From: Dasypus novemcinctus | Taxonomy: Eukaryota; Chordata; Mammalia; Cingulata; Dasypodidae | Assembly: GCF_030445035.2 (NCBI RefSeq) | Contig: NC_080698.1 | Span: 27,435,294-27,499,293 of the forward strand | DNA: 64,000 nucleotides | Reading direction: 5' to 3' | Shown: positions 1 through 11,812 of the stretch, piece by piece | Layout of the letters: each line of letters opens with the position of its first letter | Position numbering within the stretch: position 1 is the first letter of the stretch | Translations under genes and position numbers: made by a program | Notes under the pieces: model-generated | What the model saw: the letters and a program-made list of their open reading frames with translations, nothing else | Database searches by the model: none | What the model was told of the DNA's origin: nothing

Positions 1-94
1 AGCTCACCACATGGGCCAAGAAGCTCTGGGTCAAATTCTGGACCTCCTATATGGGAGGAGAATGCTCTATCAGTTGAGTCACGTATGCTTCCCC
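1..94 (-). mobile_element. Armadillo tRNA-headed SINE (DAS type), cut by window start
   Basis: This is the head of a SINE in antisense. Reading the minus strand from about 94 gives the tRNA-like start 'ggggaagcatacgtgactc', then the promoter B-box region and the 'gagct' junction. It matches the heads of the complete copies at 4868 and 15540. The body and A-tail lie left of the window. Confidence 0.8.
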
Positions 95-295
95 ATTTTT
101 GAATTTATTAAATTTGTATCCAGCTCCTGGCATGAGAGAAGCGAACAAATAAACCAAAACAAAAACACCTTTCACAGTCTTTGCTAATGTGTTCTACATT
201 GATTCCTTCAGAGTTTAGCCCTCTTTTCAGGATCAGCTTGAGGTAAATGTGACATGTAGTCCTCACTATCTTTTCTTTCTTTCTTTTTTTAAAAC

Positions 296-625
296 AAGTC
301 AATTTTATTGATACGTATTAATAAACCATACAATTTATCCAAAGTGTACAATCAATGGTATTTGGTATAATCACATATTTGTGTATTCATCACTTCAATC
401 ATTATTAAAGCATTTTCATTATTTCAATAATAATAATAATAAGCAATAAGACAGACAAACCAGAATATTCCCCACCTCTCAATCTCTCTGTTTCCCCTGC
501 TGTATTTCTGGCTATTCTTGCACAATTATTTATTGGTTTATTAAACAGTTTTATTGAGATATATTCATATACTACATGATTTATCCAAAGTGTATAATCA
601 GTGGCTTATTTTTAGCTGTAAAAAT
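296..625 (-). mobile_element. LINE-1 3' UTR end, antisense
   Basis: The plus strand carries 'ttttattgat...ccaaagtgtacaatca' twice, at about 300-355 and 548-600. This is the complement of the classic L1 end '..tcaataaaac' plus A-tail, so the L1 is on the minus strand with its 3' end at about 296. The same doubled 3' UTR occurs at 9055-10480 and 46556-46870. Confidence 0.7.
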
Positions 626-1264
626 GTCCTTTATGGTAAAATTATAAAATAAATAGAAAAATAGATGGAAAGAAATTACAAATTTTAAAAGAGAGTGCAA
701 GGCCTGGTTAGATTTAATATAATCAGTTATAAAAAATAGATAGCATAGCAATAAACATTTATAAATGTAAATAATAATTCAAATATAATAGAAATTAATT
801 ATAGCATAATTCTAATTTTTATATTACATCTCAAACTATTGGAAATAATCTCTAAGAATGAAGTAAATTATTGCTTTAGTTATTTAATTTCCATTTAGGC
901 CATAATTCTTTCTAGATAATCAAATTCCTATTTGGAAATTCTTCACATCTTGTTGGAATGAATTACAGAAGATAGTTTGCCAACTCATAATTTCATGAGG
1001 CAGAAAAACTCAAAATCTTGTTCAACAGTAGTCACGCTAAATCATTATTGATCCAGATAGATTATTTTAATTAAAGAGTATGAGAAAGAGTTAAAGAAAA
1101 ATGAAGTAGTCAAAAATATATCTCTTCTCCAGCCCTCCTCAATTAAAAGCAAGCATTTATTTTGTATGAAAAAAAATTACAGAATACTGATCACAGGAAC
1201 AATTTTCCAGTTGCACTGAGTAAATACTGTTCATATATTATAATGTTGTTATTTTATATTTATC
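626..1264. other. AT-rich stretch, nothing recognised
   Basis: Very AT-rich sequence with no long frame and no repeat I can name. It lies between two minus-strand L1 segments and may be decayed L1 3' sequence or older unique DNA. Confidence 0.4.
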
Positions 1265-3280
1265 TGGTCACTCCAGCTCTTTTTTTTTTTGGTTACTATT
1301 TGCATGGAATAACTTTTTCCAATCTTTTACTTTTAACCTGGTGAAAAGATTGAGGTGGGTCTCTTGTAGACAATATATAGATGGCTCGTATTTTTCTTTC
1401 CATTCTATCAGTCTATGTCTTTTGATTGGGGAGTTCAAGCCATTAACATTCAATGTTAATACTGTAAAAGCATTTCTTCATCCATTTTGTCCTTCATCTC
1501 TCTGTTGTCATATTCTATTGTCTGTATTCTTATCCTTTAGTTTACCCTTCTTAATAATCTTCATTTTTAAACTCTTCTCCAAATCTCTTGCCCTTGTTTT
1601 TTCCTTTCAGGCTGCAGCACCTGCTTTAGTAACTCTTGAAAATCTAGTCTTTTGGTAACATATTCTATCATTTTTTGTCTGAGAAGACTTTGAACTCACC
1701 CTCATTTTTGAAGGACAGCTTTGCCAGATACAGAATTCTTGGCTGGCAGTTTTTCTCTTACAGTACCTTAAATACATCATATCACTTTCTTCTTACCTCA
1801 TGGTTTCTGATAAGAGGCACTTAATCTCATTGAGGTTCCCTTGTATGTGATGCATTGCTTTTTTCTTGCTCTTTTCAGAACCCTCTCTTTATCTCTGATA
1901 TTTGTCATTCTGAATTATAAGTGTCTCAGGGTAAGTCTATTTGGATTTATTCTGCTTGGGGTGCTTGTCCTTCTTGGATATTGATATTTATGTCCCTCAT
2001 AAGGATTGGGAAGTTTTCAGTCATTATTTCCTAAAATATTCTTTCTGCCCCTTTTCCATTTTCTTTTCCTTCTGAGATACCAATAATGTGAATGTTTGTG
2101 TATTTCATGTTATCATTCAATTCCCTGAGACTCTTGCATTTTTTCCATTCTCTTCTCTTTCTGTTCTACTGTCTTTCCCAGTTCAGATGTTCTGTCTTTG
2201 AAATTACTAATTTTGTCTTCAAGCAATTCAAATCTGCACTTACGTGCCTCTAATGTATTTTCAGTCTTATCCATCATGTCTTTCATTCCCGTAAGGTCTG
2301 CTGCTTTTCTTTGCAGGCTTTCAAATAGGTCTTTATGCTCTCCCAGTGTCTTCTTAATATCTTTTATTTCTTTAGTAATATTTTCTTTAAATTCTTCTAA
2401 GTGATTTAGGAGAGTTGTGTGATTATCACTGATTTATTGTATTAAATCTTGTACTTTGTTAGGATATTTGGCTTGTTCTTTTGGCTGGGCCATCTCTTCC
2501 TGTTTCTTAGTATGGCTTGTAATTTTTTGCTGATGTCTAGACATCTGAATATATAGGTGAATTTACTCTGATGGTTAATCTCTCTCTCTTGCCTATTGTT
2601 TTTTTCCTCACAGCTCATCTTTGATATTTGGTTCAACTTATTCTCAGTCTTTAAAACTGCAGGATTTAGGTTTTCAGAATCAGGCCTGGGACTCGCTAGT
2701 GGGGTGCAGATTTTCTCCCAGGGGTTGTATACAGAGAGTGCAAGAGAACAGTTTTGTCCATGCAATTTCAAAACTGGCCAGCAGATGGCGCTTGCCATCA
2801 CACATTTACATAGAGGTATTTCAGTCTGGGTTTTTTTTGTTTTGTTTTGTTTTTTCCAGACCTCCATACTGGAGATTCAAAGTGAGCTCTGCTAGCCAAA
2901 ATCACTGAAGAAAAGCACCCCAAACTCCCTTCCCTTTTCCCTGGAAATAGCTGCCAGAGAGGAAAATGTCTGTTCCCCTCTCAGTCAGTTGCAGTGAGCC
3001 AGGTATTTTACCCCAGTGTAATATCTTGGGGGTGGGGTAGGGGAACCCTGCCCCAGCTGCCATGGGGGCTTGGTAACTCACAATTATCATCTTGGCTGCT
3101 TCATCTCTCCATCCCTCACCCTCCTGGGAGTTTTGTAGCACTGTCCTGGACTGCTGACCCCCAAAGCACATCCCTCAAACAGCTTTTGGCTCTTTCCCCA
3201 TTGTTTTTGAGAGAGCATTCAGCTCTCCTGGTAATCCATCACCGTCTTCCCACAATCCCTCTCCATCTTTTCTGAGACTT
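1265..3280 (-). mobile_element. LINE-1 5' part: 5' UTR, ORF1 and start of ORF2, decayed
   Basis: The minus strand at 1268-1453 encodes the start of an L1 ORF2 endonuclease (NVNGLNSPIKRHR, then CLQETHL), a stretch conserved in mammalian L1s. Further right on the plus strand (about 1480-2430) is antisense ORF1, interrupted by stops. About 2430-3280 resembles the 5' UTR, because the block with 'ggccagcagatgg' near 2776 recurs at 11560 beside the second L1. The element is truncated after the ORF2 start and is not coding. Confidence 0.75.
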
Positions 3281-3324
3281 AATCTTGTCCTAGGCTTGTA
3301 CTTGGTTGTAACCTTAGGAATAAC

Positions 3325-3548
3325 AATGTATAGCAGTTTGATATGGTTATGAATTCCAAAAATAGATATTGGATTATGCTTATAATCTGATCTGTACCTG
3401 GGCATGACTGAGTTATGATTAGGGCGTTGAGTCCCCACCCCTTGGTGGGTGGGGACTCACAGATAAAAGGCATGGCAAAGGACAGAGTTGAGGGTTTCTG
3501 ATGTTGAAGTTTTGATTTTGGTGGAGGGCCCCACAAAGGAGCCACGTA
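3325..3548 (+). mobile_element. MaLR-like LTR fragment (xenarthran family)
   Basis: It starts 'tagcagtttgatatggttatgaa', and contains 'ccccaccccttggtggg' and 'tgatgttgaagttttgattttg'. The same order occurs at 42116-42650 in the same orientation and at 9212-9700 in reverse. The general plan (a gatatgg-like start, a 'gtccccac' block, an end of the form 'gact aatac') resembles ERVL-MaLR LTRs; that classification is an inference. A perfect 12-bp hairpin is at 3429-3458. Confidence 0.55.
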
Positions 3549-3562
3549 ACTCTTCTACCTTT

Positions 3563-3655
3563 TTCTCTTTTAGGAGGTACTGGGGATTGAACCAGGGACC
3601 TCATACATGTGAAGCAGGCACCCAACCACTGAGCTACAACTGCTCCACATATCCT
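3563..3655 (-). mobile_element. Short tRNA-only SINE
   Basis: Antisense copy of a short family. The minus strand reads a tRNA-like unit with a B-box-like 'ggttcaatcccc' and ends in 'cctcctaaaa'. Other copies are at 7275, 25838, 36832, 36990, 38890, 39000, 45937 and 46467. It lacks the 'ctggcccatgcgcagtgctg' body of the long SINEs. Confidence 0.65.
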
Positions 3656-3663
3656 ACCATTTT

Positions 3664-4530
3664 TGAAAAAAAACAAATAGTTAGATCATATAAATGTTAC
3701 ATAAATAATGTATGGGATTTCCATATGCTTCACTTCCTACCCCCTCCCCCCACACACACACTTTCTCACATTAACAACATCCTTCATTAGTATGGTACAT
3801 TCATTGCAATTGATGAACACATTTTGGAGCATTGCCACTAAGTATGGATTAAAGTTTACATTGCAGTTTATATTCTCTCACACTCAATTAGGTTATGGCA
3901 AGGTATATAATGGCCTGTATCTGTTGTTGCAATATTATTCAAGACAATTCCCAAATCCCAAAAATGCCCCCACATTATACCTGACTTTCCCTTTTCCTGC
4001 CCTCAGAATTTCCAACGGCCACTGCCTCCAACTCAATGATACAATTTCTTCCATTGCCGGAAACACAATAAGTTTAGAGTAGAATACCAGTGTCTACTTT
4101 AGTCCATAGTTCATCCCCCAATCCTGAGGATTCTGGGATGGTGATGTCCACTCCACCTCTAATTGAGAGGGGGCTGTGATCCATTAGGGCTGATGGATGG
4201 GACTCTTGCTTGCAGTTGTAAACTCTCACTGTTTCTTGGTATGGCATTTGTCCATCATAATCTCCTTGTTAGTCACCCTGGGTGAGAACAATGAACTGGT
4301 GAGTGGGTGTTGTAACTATGTTGAGATTTGGGGCCCTCCTACCATTTTTAAAGTTGCGTTTTCTTGATTCAACATCCTGCCAGTTACTATAATCCTTTAG
4401 CTGTTTTCCAGTATTTTCAGGAAGTTGGCTTTGCCAGTTTTTGCTAGTTGTTCAAAGAATCTGTGGGAAATCAGTACCCTGGAGCATCTTATATCACCAT
4501 ATTAATCCAAAGAAGACAGTCCTCTCTTCT
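3664..4530 (-). mobile_element. LINE-1 3' end, antisense, older
   Basis: After a poly-A/T-rich start the plus strand reads 'gttacataaataatgtatggg' and a C-rich run (3741-3760), the layout of the younger L1 3' end at 22236. This suggests an L1 3' UTR in antisense. Limits are approximate and the right end fades into unrecognised sequence. Confidence 0.45.
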
Positions 4531-4867
4531 TGCCTCCCAATTTCCTGAGCAGTAGAGGCAGCCTCTGATCCTGTGAAAGAGTTTTTCATTCATTCAACAA
4601 ATATTTAACCATGAGTGAGCATTCAAGTTACAGAATCACCTAAGGCAATTTATTCATAAGGGCGCCTGCCTTAGTCTGTGTTTTTTCTCAAGGAGACCTT
4701 GAGATGAGGACTTGGGTACATGTAGTTTTTTTGTGAGACAATGCTTGGAAGCAAAAATTAAAAAGTGGGAAAAATGCATAGGAAAGGGAGAAAAGATGAT
4801 AAAGCAAGCATAAAGGAGCTGGGTAGTGCTGTTAGCAACTAGAGCTCAGTTCTGGGAAACTTTTGAG

Positions 4868-5284
4868 GGAAGCGGTTGTGGCTCAACTGATAGAGCATCT
4901 GCCTACCATATGGAGGGTCCAGGGTCTGATACCCAGGGCCTCCTGACCCGTGTGGTGAGCTGGCCCATGCACAGTGCTGCCTGCACACAAGGGGTGCCAT
5001 GCCATGCAGGGGTGTCCCCCACATAGGGGTGCCCCATGCGCAAGGAGTGCACCCCGCAAGGAGAGCCACCCCGCCCAAAAAAAGCACAGCCCACCCAGGA
5101 GTGGCGTCACACACATGGAGAGCTGATGCAGCAGGATGACACAACAAAAAAAAGCTAAAGTTTCCCAGTGCTGCATGACAAGAATGCACGCGGACACAGA
5201 AGAACACATAGCATATGGACACAGAGAGCAGATGATGGGGTGGAAGGGGAGAGAAATAAATAAAATAAACCTTAAAAAAAAAAA
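4868..5284 (+). mobile_element. DAS-type SINE, full length
   Basis: Complete sense copy. It has the head 'ggaagcggttgtggctcaac', a tRNA-like promoter with a B-box-like block near 4918, the body with 'ctggcccatgcacagtgctg', and a poly-A tail after 'gagaaataaataaaataaacc'. It belongs to the head type with 'ctgatagagcatctgcctacc'. Confidence 0.85.
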
Positions 5285-5292
5285 CTTTGAGA

Positions 5293-6000
5293 AACTATGT
5301 TGTTTTGGTTTGCTAAGGCTGCTGATGCAAAAATACCAGAAACAGATTGACTTTTATAATGGGGATTTTTAAGAGAAAAAAACTTAGTTTGAAGCTTTGA
5401 AAATGTTCAAATCAAGGCATCATCAGAGATGCTTTCTCACCAAAGACCCTGGGCTCCTGCCACATGGCGAGGCAAAATGGTAGCTGTCTGTCTGGGTCTC
5501 TTGTCTTCTCCACGCCACTTTCTCCCCATGAGTGATTAAGCACACAGCAGGGCTCATCCCTTCAAAGTTGAGCTGCCTTGTGGACCTATCCTTGCAGGTC
5601 CTCTTTCTGAGCCTCTGTGCTCAGTTGATTCTAGGCTCCAGCCTCTGGAACCTCTCTCAGCCTCTCAGGGCTTCTTTGTCTTTCTGTGACTACAAGTGAT
5701 CCTCTCTCACAGAGCAGGGTCAAAATGTTGGCTTCCTTTCTCTGTGTGCTTCTGCTTCCAATTCTCAGTTTATATTAGACCCCAGCAAGAAGGCAGAGAC
5801 CCACCTTGGGTCATGCCTCACTGACTAGTCCAATCAAAGGTCTGAAAGCAACCTAACCAAGTGATCTAATCAAAAGATCCCATAATGCAACCAAAGATCC
5901 TCTCAAGAATGGATTAGTTTAAGACCATGAAATTTTCAGAGATTCACAAATAAACTTCAAACTGTCCCATGTGGAACATGCATAAAATCTTTTCATCAGA
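5293..6000 (-). mobile_element. MaLR-like LTR, antisense
   Basis: It starts 'ttggtttgctaaggctgctg', then 'aaaataccagaaacagattg' and 'ttataatggggattt', the reversed 3' end typical of MaLR LTRs and shared with the copy at 9222. It ends near 'catgtggaacatg'. No internal retroviral sequence flanks it, so it is probably a solo LTR. Confidence 0.5.
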
Positions 6001-7160
6001 GGTAAGGCTGAGACATTTATCAACCTGCACATTTTGATTGTGCTTGCAAAGCTACAGTGGTGTAAGAGAGAGCACTGAGTTCGAAAGGACAAGAGTCACT
6101 GATTCTTGAATTGAGAAGTAATCTGTGTCTTAGAGACTGTTTTCATATCTATAGGTGAACTCCGGTGAGCTAAGGAGATATAAAGCAGGTCACTGAAAAC
6201 ATCCTTGCTTTTTATACCCAAAGGCAGGGTCCATTTTGGAGCTAACAAGCCTTAGGTTGAGGTAGACCCACTGCTGCCATATATGACTCTCTATGTACAA
6301 CTCCAGAGATTTCCACTTACATAAACTACAATGCAATTTGTGTTTCCCAGAGCTTTGTAATGAAAACTACATAAAATATTCACATGGCCTAGAGTGCAAT
6401 TTGTATCACTTGTAGCTATTCAGCACACAATCTGCAAAACTGTATATGCTGTTTCTCCTATAAGTATATCCTCTTATGAATGGTATTTTTTGGAAGAGTG
6501 AATAAATTACTATCAAGCTTTACACAGGATATTCAAAAGAAAAGAGACTTCAGTTAACATGTTTGCATCAGTGAGTGGTAATTACAGTTTCTAATCAGCA
6601 ATCAGATTCATGACACTCAATAGGCTTTAATTTAACACTCTCTTTCCTTAGCTTTTTAGATGGTTACAGGACTGAAAGCATGCATAGCATCTTTACCTTA
6701 TCAGAAAGCCCAACTTCTAGACAAATAGCCAGCTTTTTGGCCTTTCTCATCTGCACAGGGCATGTTTAGCTGTCAAACATTCAAGATGCACACAAAGAAA
6801 CTGCAGCCTCAATTTCCCACCCGTCCATTAGAAAATTCTAGTCACATAGGCCCAAGGCCTGCATTCCTTCCAAGGACTCCATTCTCAGTGTGGTCACAAC
6901 AACCAGTGGTTTTTTAGCAAACAAGGGAGACACAATCTTCCATATACAGTTTAATCTGTCATTTCCAATGAGATAGTATGAGAAGATAGACCCCTGATTT
7001 GTTTCAAAGGCAGGTCTTGGTTTAGCCCAGGCGAGATGTTAACTTTTTTTTTTTTTTAACTTTATTTCAACTTCAGAAAATAAAATAACAGAACAAAGGC
7101 AACCTAACAAATTATGGAAGCGTCACTTAAAAAGTTCTTTTCTTTACAAAGGAGTCTCTT
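6001..7160. other. Intergenic, no gene or repeat recognised
   Basis: No coding potential and no family recognised on either strand apart from a T-run at about 7044. Probably ordinary unique or very old sequence. Confidence 0.4.
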
Positions 7161-7162
7161 TT

Positions 7163-9052
7163 CTAATTGTAGAATATTTGGGAAAGAAGATAGATGCACA
7201 ACGAGTATTTTGGGATTGATTTACCATTCTTTTCTAGTTTCTCCAGTTGTTCAGTTAGTTTTAAAATTTTAACTCTTTTTTTTAGGAGGCCTGGGAATTT
7301 GTATATCAGAAGCAAGTGCTCAAACACTGAGCTACACCTCCCCCCTCTTCCCCTTTTCTTTTTAAATATAGGCATTTAGAGCTATACATTTCCCTCTCAT
7401 CACTGCCTTGGCTGTATCCCATATGTTTTGATATGTTGTGCTCTCATTTTCATTTGTCTTGTCATATCTACTAATTTCTCTTGCAATTTCTTCTTTAACC
7501 CATTGATTGTTAAAGAGTGTGTTGTTTCACTTCCATATATTTTCAACTTTTCCCCTTTCCTGCCTATTATTGATTTTTAGCTTCATTCTATTATGATCTG
7601 AGAAGGTGCTTTGTATAATTTCAATCTTCCTGAATTTATTGAGAGCTATGTTATGGCCCAACTTATGGTCAATCCTGGAGAAAGATCCATGAGCACTTGA
7701 GAAGAATGTATAACCTGCTGATTTGAAGTGCAATGTTCTGTATATATCTGGGAGGTTCAGCTCGTTTATCACATTGTTCAAATTTTCTGTTTCCTTGTTG
7801 ATATTCTTTCTAGTTCTATCTATTGATGTGAGTGGCGTGTTGAAGACTCCAACTATTGTTGTAGAGATGTCTATTTCTCCTTTCAGTTTTGCTAGAGTTT
7901 GCCTCATGTATTTTGGGGTACCCTGGTTAGGTATATAAATATTTATGTCTGTTACTCCTTCCTGGTGGCTTTTCCCTTTTATTAATATATAAAGACCTCA
8001 TGCATCTCTTATCACATTTTTGCATTTAAAATCTGTTTTGTCTACCACTAGTATAGCTGCTCCTGCTCTTTTGATTACTGTTTGCATCAAATTTCTTTTT
8101 CCAGCCCTTCACTTTCAGTCTATTTGCATCCTTGGGTTAAGGTGAGTCTTCTTCAGACAGTACATGGATGGCTCATGTTTTCTTATCCATTCTGTAAACC
8201 TTTATCTTTTGATAGGGGAGTTTAATCCCTTAACATTCAGTGTTATTACTCTAAAGGCATTACATCAGCCATTTTATCCTTTGACTTTCATATGTCACAT
8301 CTTATTTTTGTCCTCCTTTCTGCCTTTTTGGTTGCCCTTTCTGATAGCCTTCACTTTTATACTCTCCTCCAAGCCTCTCTCTCAATTTTTCTTTTCTGGC
8401 TACAGAAGTCTGTTAGTGTTTCCTGCAGAACTGGATTCTTGTTTACAAATTCTCTTAGTTTCTGTTTATCTGTGAATGTTTTAAGGTCACTATCATATTT
8501 GAAGGACAGTTTTTCCAGATAAGGAATTCTTGGCTGGCAGTTTTTCTCTTTCAGTACGATAATTATACCATACTGGTGCCATCTTGCCTCCATTGTTTTT
8601 TGAAGAGGTATCTGCACTGAGTCTTATTAGACATTCCTTGTATGTGATGTTTTACTTTTCCTTGCTGCTTTCAGAATTTCACTTTATCTTTGATATTTGA
8701 CATTCTGAGTAGTATGTGTCTTGGGATAGGTCTATTTGGATTTATTCTAATCGGAGTACACTATGCTTCCTAGACATATATATTCGTGCCTTTCATGGGA
8801 GTTGGGAAACTTTGGGCCATTATTTCTTCAAATACTTTTTCTGCCCATTTTCTTTCTTGACTCCAGGTGGAACTCACATAACACATATATTGGTATGCTT
8901 CATGTTATTCAACTCCTTGAACCCTTGCTCAATTTTTTTCCATTTATTTTCTCTCTCTATTCTTTCTTCTCTTCTATTTCAGTTGTTCTTTCCTCTGCAT
9001 CACTGATTCTTTCTTCCAGGATTTCAAATCTACTATTGTGTGCTTCTATTGT
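7163..9052 (-). mobile_element. LINE-1: ORF1 C-terminus and ORF2 endonuclease region
   Basis: Minus-strand reading order is ORF1 then ORF2. At 8357-8617 it encodes an L1 ORF1p C-terminal block (KLSFKYDSDLKTFTDKQKL). At 7527-7907 it encodes the ORF2 endonuclease (FNTPLTSIDR, IYRTLHFKSAGYTFFSSAHG, SRIDHKLGH and SDHNRMKL, the last being the conserved catalytic SDH region). Stops and frameshifts separate the blocks, so it is dead. The 5' part continues at 10960-12640 beyond an insertion. A short tRNA SINE remnant interrupts it near 7275-7350. Confidence 0.85.
7275..7350 (-). mobile_element. Short tRNA-only SINE fragment
   Basis: Antisense tRNA-like unit 'taggaggcctgggaatttg', then 'caagtgctcaaacactgagc', inside the L1. 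Confidence 0.5.
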
Positions 9053-9211
9053 ATTTTTTAATAAATCAGTTTTATTGATACATAATAATAAAGCATACAA
9101 TTAATCCAAAGTGTACAATCAATGGTATTTGGTATAATCACATAGTTGTTCATTCATCACTTCAATCATTGGAGCATTTTCATTATTTCAATAATAATAA
9201 TAATAATAATA

Positions 9212-9702
9212 CTTGTATTAGTCAGCCAAAGGGGTGCTGATAAAAAATATCAGAAATTAGTTGGTTTTTATAAAGGGTATTTATTTGGGGTAGGAGCTTA
9301 CAGATACCAGGCCATAAAGCATAAGTTACTTCCCTTACCAAAATCTATTTGAAGCAAGATGGCTGATGACGTCTGTGAGGGTTCAGGCTTCCTGGGTTCC
9401 TATGTTCCTGGGACTTGCTTTTCTCTGGTTTCAAGGTTCCTTCCTTCCTGGTGCTGGCTTCTCTTTCCTCTGGGTGCTGACTTCCCAGGACTCCAGTTTA
9501 AGTCTTCAGCATCAACCCCCAAAATCAAAACTGCAACATAAAAAGCCCTCAACACTGTTCTTTGCCATGCCTTTTATCTGTGAGTCCCTACACCTTGGCC
9601 CTACTCATAACTCAATCATGCCCAGGTACAGATCAGATTACAAGCATAATTCAATATTTCTTTTGGAATTCATCAATTATATCAAACTGCTACAATACTA
9701 AA
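9212..9702 (-). mobile_element. MaLR-like LTR (xenarthran family), antisense
   Basis: It runs from 'ttgtattagtcagccaaagg' to 'tcaaactgctacaatacta'. It is the reverse of the element whose sense copies start 'gcagtttgatat' at 3325 and 42116. Its 'ttataaagggtatttatttgggg' block equals the end of the 42116 copy. It lies inside an L1 3' UTR and so is younger than that L1. Confidence 0.6.
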
Positions 9703-9834
9703 CAAAAACAGACAAACAAGTAAACAAGAAAATCTCCACCTTTCAATCACTCTATGCTTCCCCTGCTGTACATAGCTGTTATTTCTGGCTTTTCTTGTGC
9801 ATTTATTTATTTATTCATCAGTTTTATTTATTTA

Positions 9835-10254
9835 TTTTTTAAAGATTTTTAAAATTTGTTTCTCTCCCCTTCCCCACCCCCCCCCCACCCCCAAGTTGTC
9901 TGTTCTCTGTGTCTATTTGCTGGGCCTTCTTTGTCTGCTTCTGTTGTTGTCAGTGGCACAGGAATCTGTGTCTCTTTGTTGTGTCATCTTGCTGTGTCAG
10001 CTCTCTGTATGTGCAGCGCCATTCCTGAGCAGGCTGCACTTTCTTTTGCACTGGGTGGCTTTCCCTGTGGGGCGCACTCCTTGCGCGTGGGGCTCTCCTA
10101 CACGGGGGACACCCCTGCATGGCAGGGCACTCCTTGCACGCATCAGAACTGCACATGGGCCAGCTCCACATGGGTAAAGGAGGCCTGGGGTTTGAACCAT
10201 GGACCTCCCATGTGGTAGACGAACGCCCTAACCACTGGGTCAAGTTCACTTCCG
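9835..10254 (-). mobile_element. DAS-type SINE, second head type
   Basis: Full-length antisense copy. The T-rich tail is at the left (9835-9860), followed by 'ttgtctgttctctgtgtcta', the body, and the head 'ccactgggtcaagttcactt' at the right. It has the 'ggcccagtggttagggcg' head variant. Confidence 0.85.
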
Positions 10255-10480
10255 TCCAACAGTTTTATTTAGATATATTCACATATCATATGGTCTATCC
10301 AAAGTATAAAATCAATGGCTTTTAGTATAATCAGTGTTGTGCATTCACCACCACAAAAAATTTAGAACCATTTCATTATTCCAAAAAAGAAAAACTCCAC
10401 ATCCCTTAGCATGCCTATTTCAGCCCTGCATAACACTGACTTAATTTCACCTTTATAAATTGATTTATATTTATGTTTTT

Positions 10481-10892
10481 TAAAAAAGATTTATTTATTT
10501 CTCTCCCCTTCCCCCCCGCCCGCATTGTCTGCTCTCTGTGTCCATTCACTGTGTGTTCTTTTGTGTCCATTTATATTCTCATTAGGTGGCACTGGGGATC
10601 TGTGTCTCTTTTTGTTGTGTCATCTTGCTATATCAGCTCTCCATGCATGTGGCACCACTCCTGGGCAGGCTACGGTTTCATGTGGGGTAGCTCTCCTTGC
10701 ACGGGGGCCACTCCTTGTGCGGGAGGGCACCCTTACCTGGGGCCATCCCTGCATGGGCCAGCATTCCTTGCATGCAGCAGCACTGCACATGGGCAAATTC
10801 ACCACATGAGCCAGGAGGTCCTGGGTATCGAACACTTGGACCTCCTATATGGTAGGTGGATGCTCTATCTTTTGAGCCACATCCGCTTCCCT
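10481..10892 (-). mobile_element. DAS-type SINE, first head type
   Basis: Full-length antisense copy from 'aaaaagatttatttatttct' to the head 'gagccacatccgcttccc'. It splits the L1 3' UTR, whose sequence resumes with 'tatatttatgttttatatag'. Confidence 0.85.
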
Positions 10893-11475
10893 ATATTTAT
10901 GTTTTATATAGCTGGAGTCATATAATATGTTATACAATATATTTAGTTCCCAGTGTTTTTAATCTCACTTATTGTGTCTTTCATTCCTATAAGCTGTTAC
11001 TTTTCTATACAAGATTTAAAATTTTTCTTCATGCTTTCTCAGTGTCTTCTTAATGTCTCTCTCTCTTTTTTTTTTTTTCCACTATGTTGTCCTTCAATTC
11101 CATGATTTGATTTTAGAGATTTGTATGAACCTCATTGATTAGCTGTTTCAAGTCTTGTGCCTCATCTGGAGCTTTATTTGTTCATTTCCCTGAGTCATAT
11201 CTTCTTTTTTCTTTGTATGGCTTGTAATTTTCTGCTGATGTCTAGGCTGGTTCTACTGCTGAGTTTACTTTGATGGTCAGTTTCTCCCTTTTGCCTAGGA
11301 TTACTGTTAAGAAGCTGTGTGCTAACACTGTTCTTTGATTCTCGGTTTAACTTATTCTAGATTTTTAGGACTGCCCCTGTTCAACTGCTCAAACCAGGGC
11401 TAAGGACACAGTAAAGGCATGCAGACCAGCTTCCAAGGGGCTTGGAGAGGGTGGCAGTAAAGGCACCTGCTTGTC

Positions 11476-11535
<60 letters not shown>

Positions 11536-11537
11536 TA
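11476..11537. repeat. (TATC)n microsatellite
   Basis: About 15 uninterrupted 'tatc' tetramers inside the L1 5' UTR. Long enough to be length-polymorphic. Confidence 0.95.
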
Positions 11538-11812
11538 TTTTTCATGCACTTTTCTGGTCTGGCCAGCAGATAGTGATATTGGGCAGACCACTCAGCTCAG
11601 ACCACACATGCTATGGAGGAATACATTCAGGGTAACTCCTCAGGTGGGTGGGTGGTACAGAAGCAATGTCCTCAGGGCTGACCAAGCCTCACAAACTGCC
11701 TTCTCAGAAGCGGTCTCCACCCTAGACTGGCCACACCCTTCCTCCCTCTGCCTCTTCAGCAACCGCCCCAGGACTGTAGGGTGGGTGTTTGAGGAAGTAA
11801 ATTATCTTTATT

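Larger units (their letters stand above)
9053..10960 (-). mobile_element. LINE-1 3' end inserted into an older L1, itself split by three insertions
   Basis: Antisense L1 3' UTR: unit 1 at 9065-9210 and 9700-9834, unit 2 at 10256-10480 and 10893-10960. The gaps are filled by an LTR-like element (9212-9700) and two SINEs (9835-10254, 10481-10892). The host L1's ORF1 resumes to the right, which shows the order of insertion. Confidence 0.7.

Noticed and set aside
7527-7907. 126-codon frame with endonuclease motifs
   Set aside because: It is a fragment of a dead L1 ORF2, not a host nuclease gene.
10473-10925. 150-codon frame, and many similar 90-145-codon Cys/Leu/His-rich frames
   Set aside because: They are translations of the antisense GC-rich SINE body and appear wherever a SINE lies. 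They are not genes.
11476-11537. TATC array as a functional element
   Set aside because: It is an ordinary microsatellite with no associated gene.
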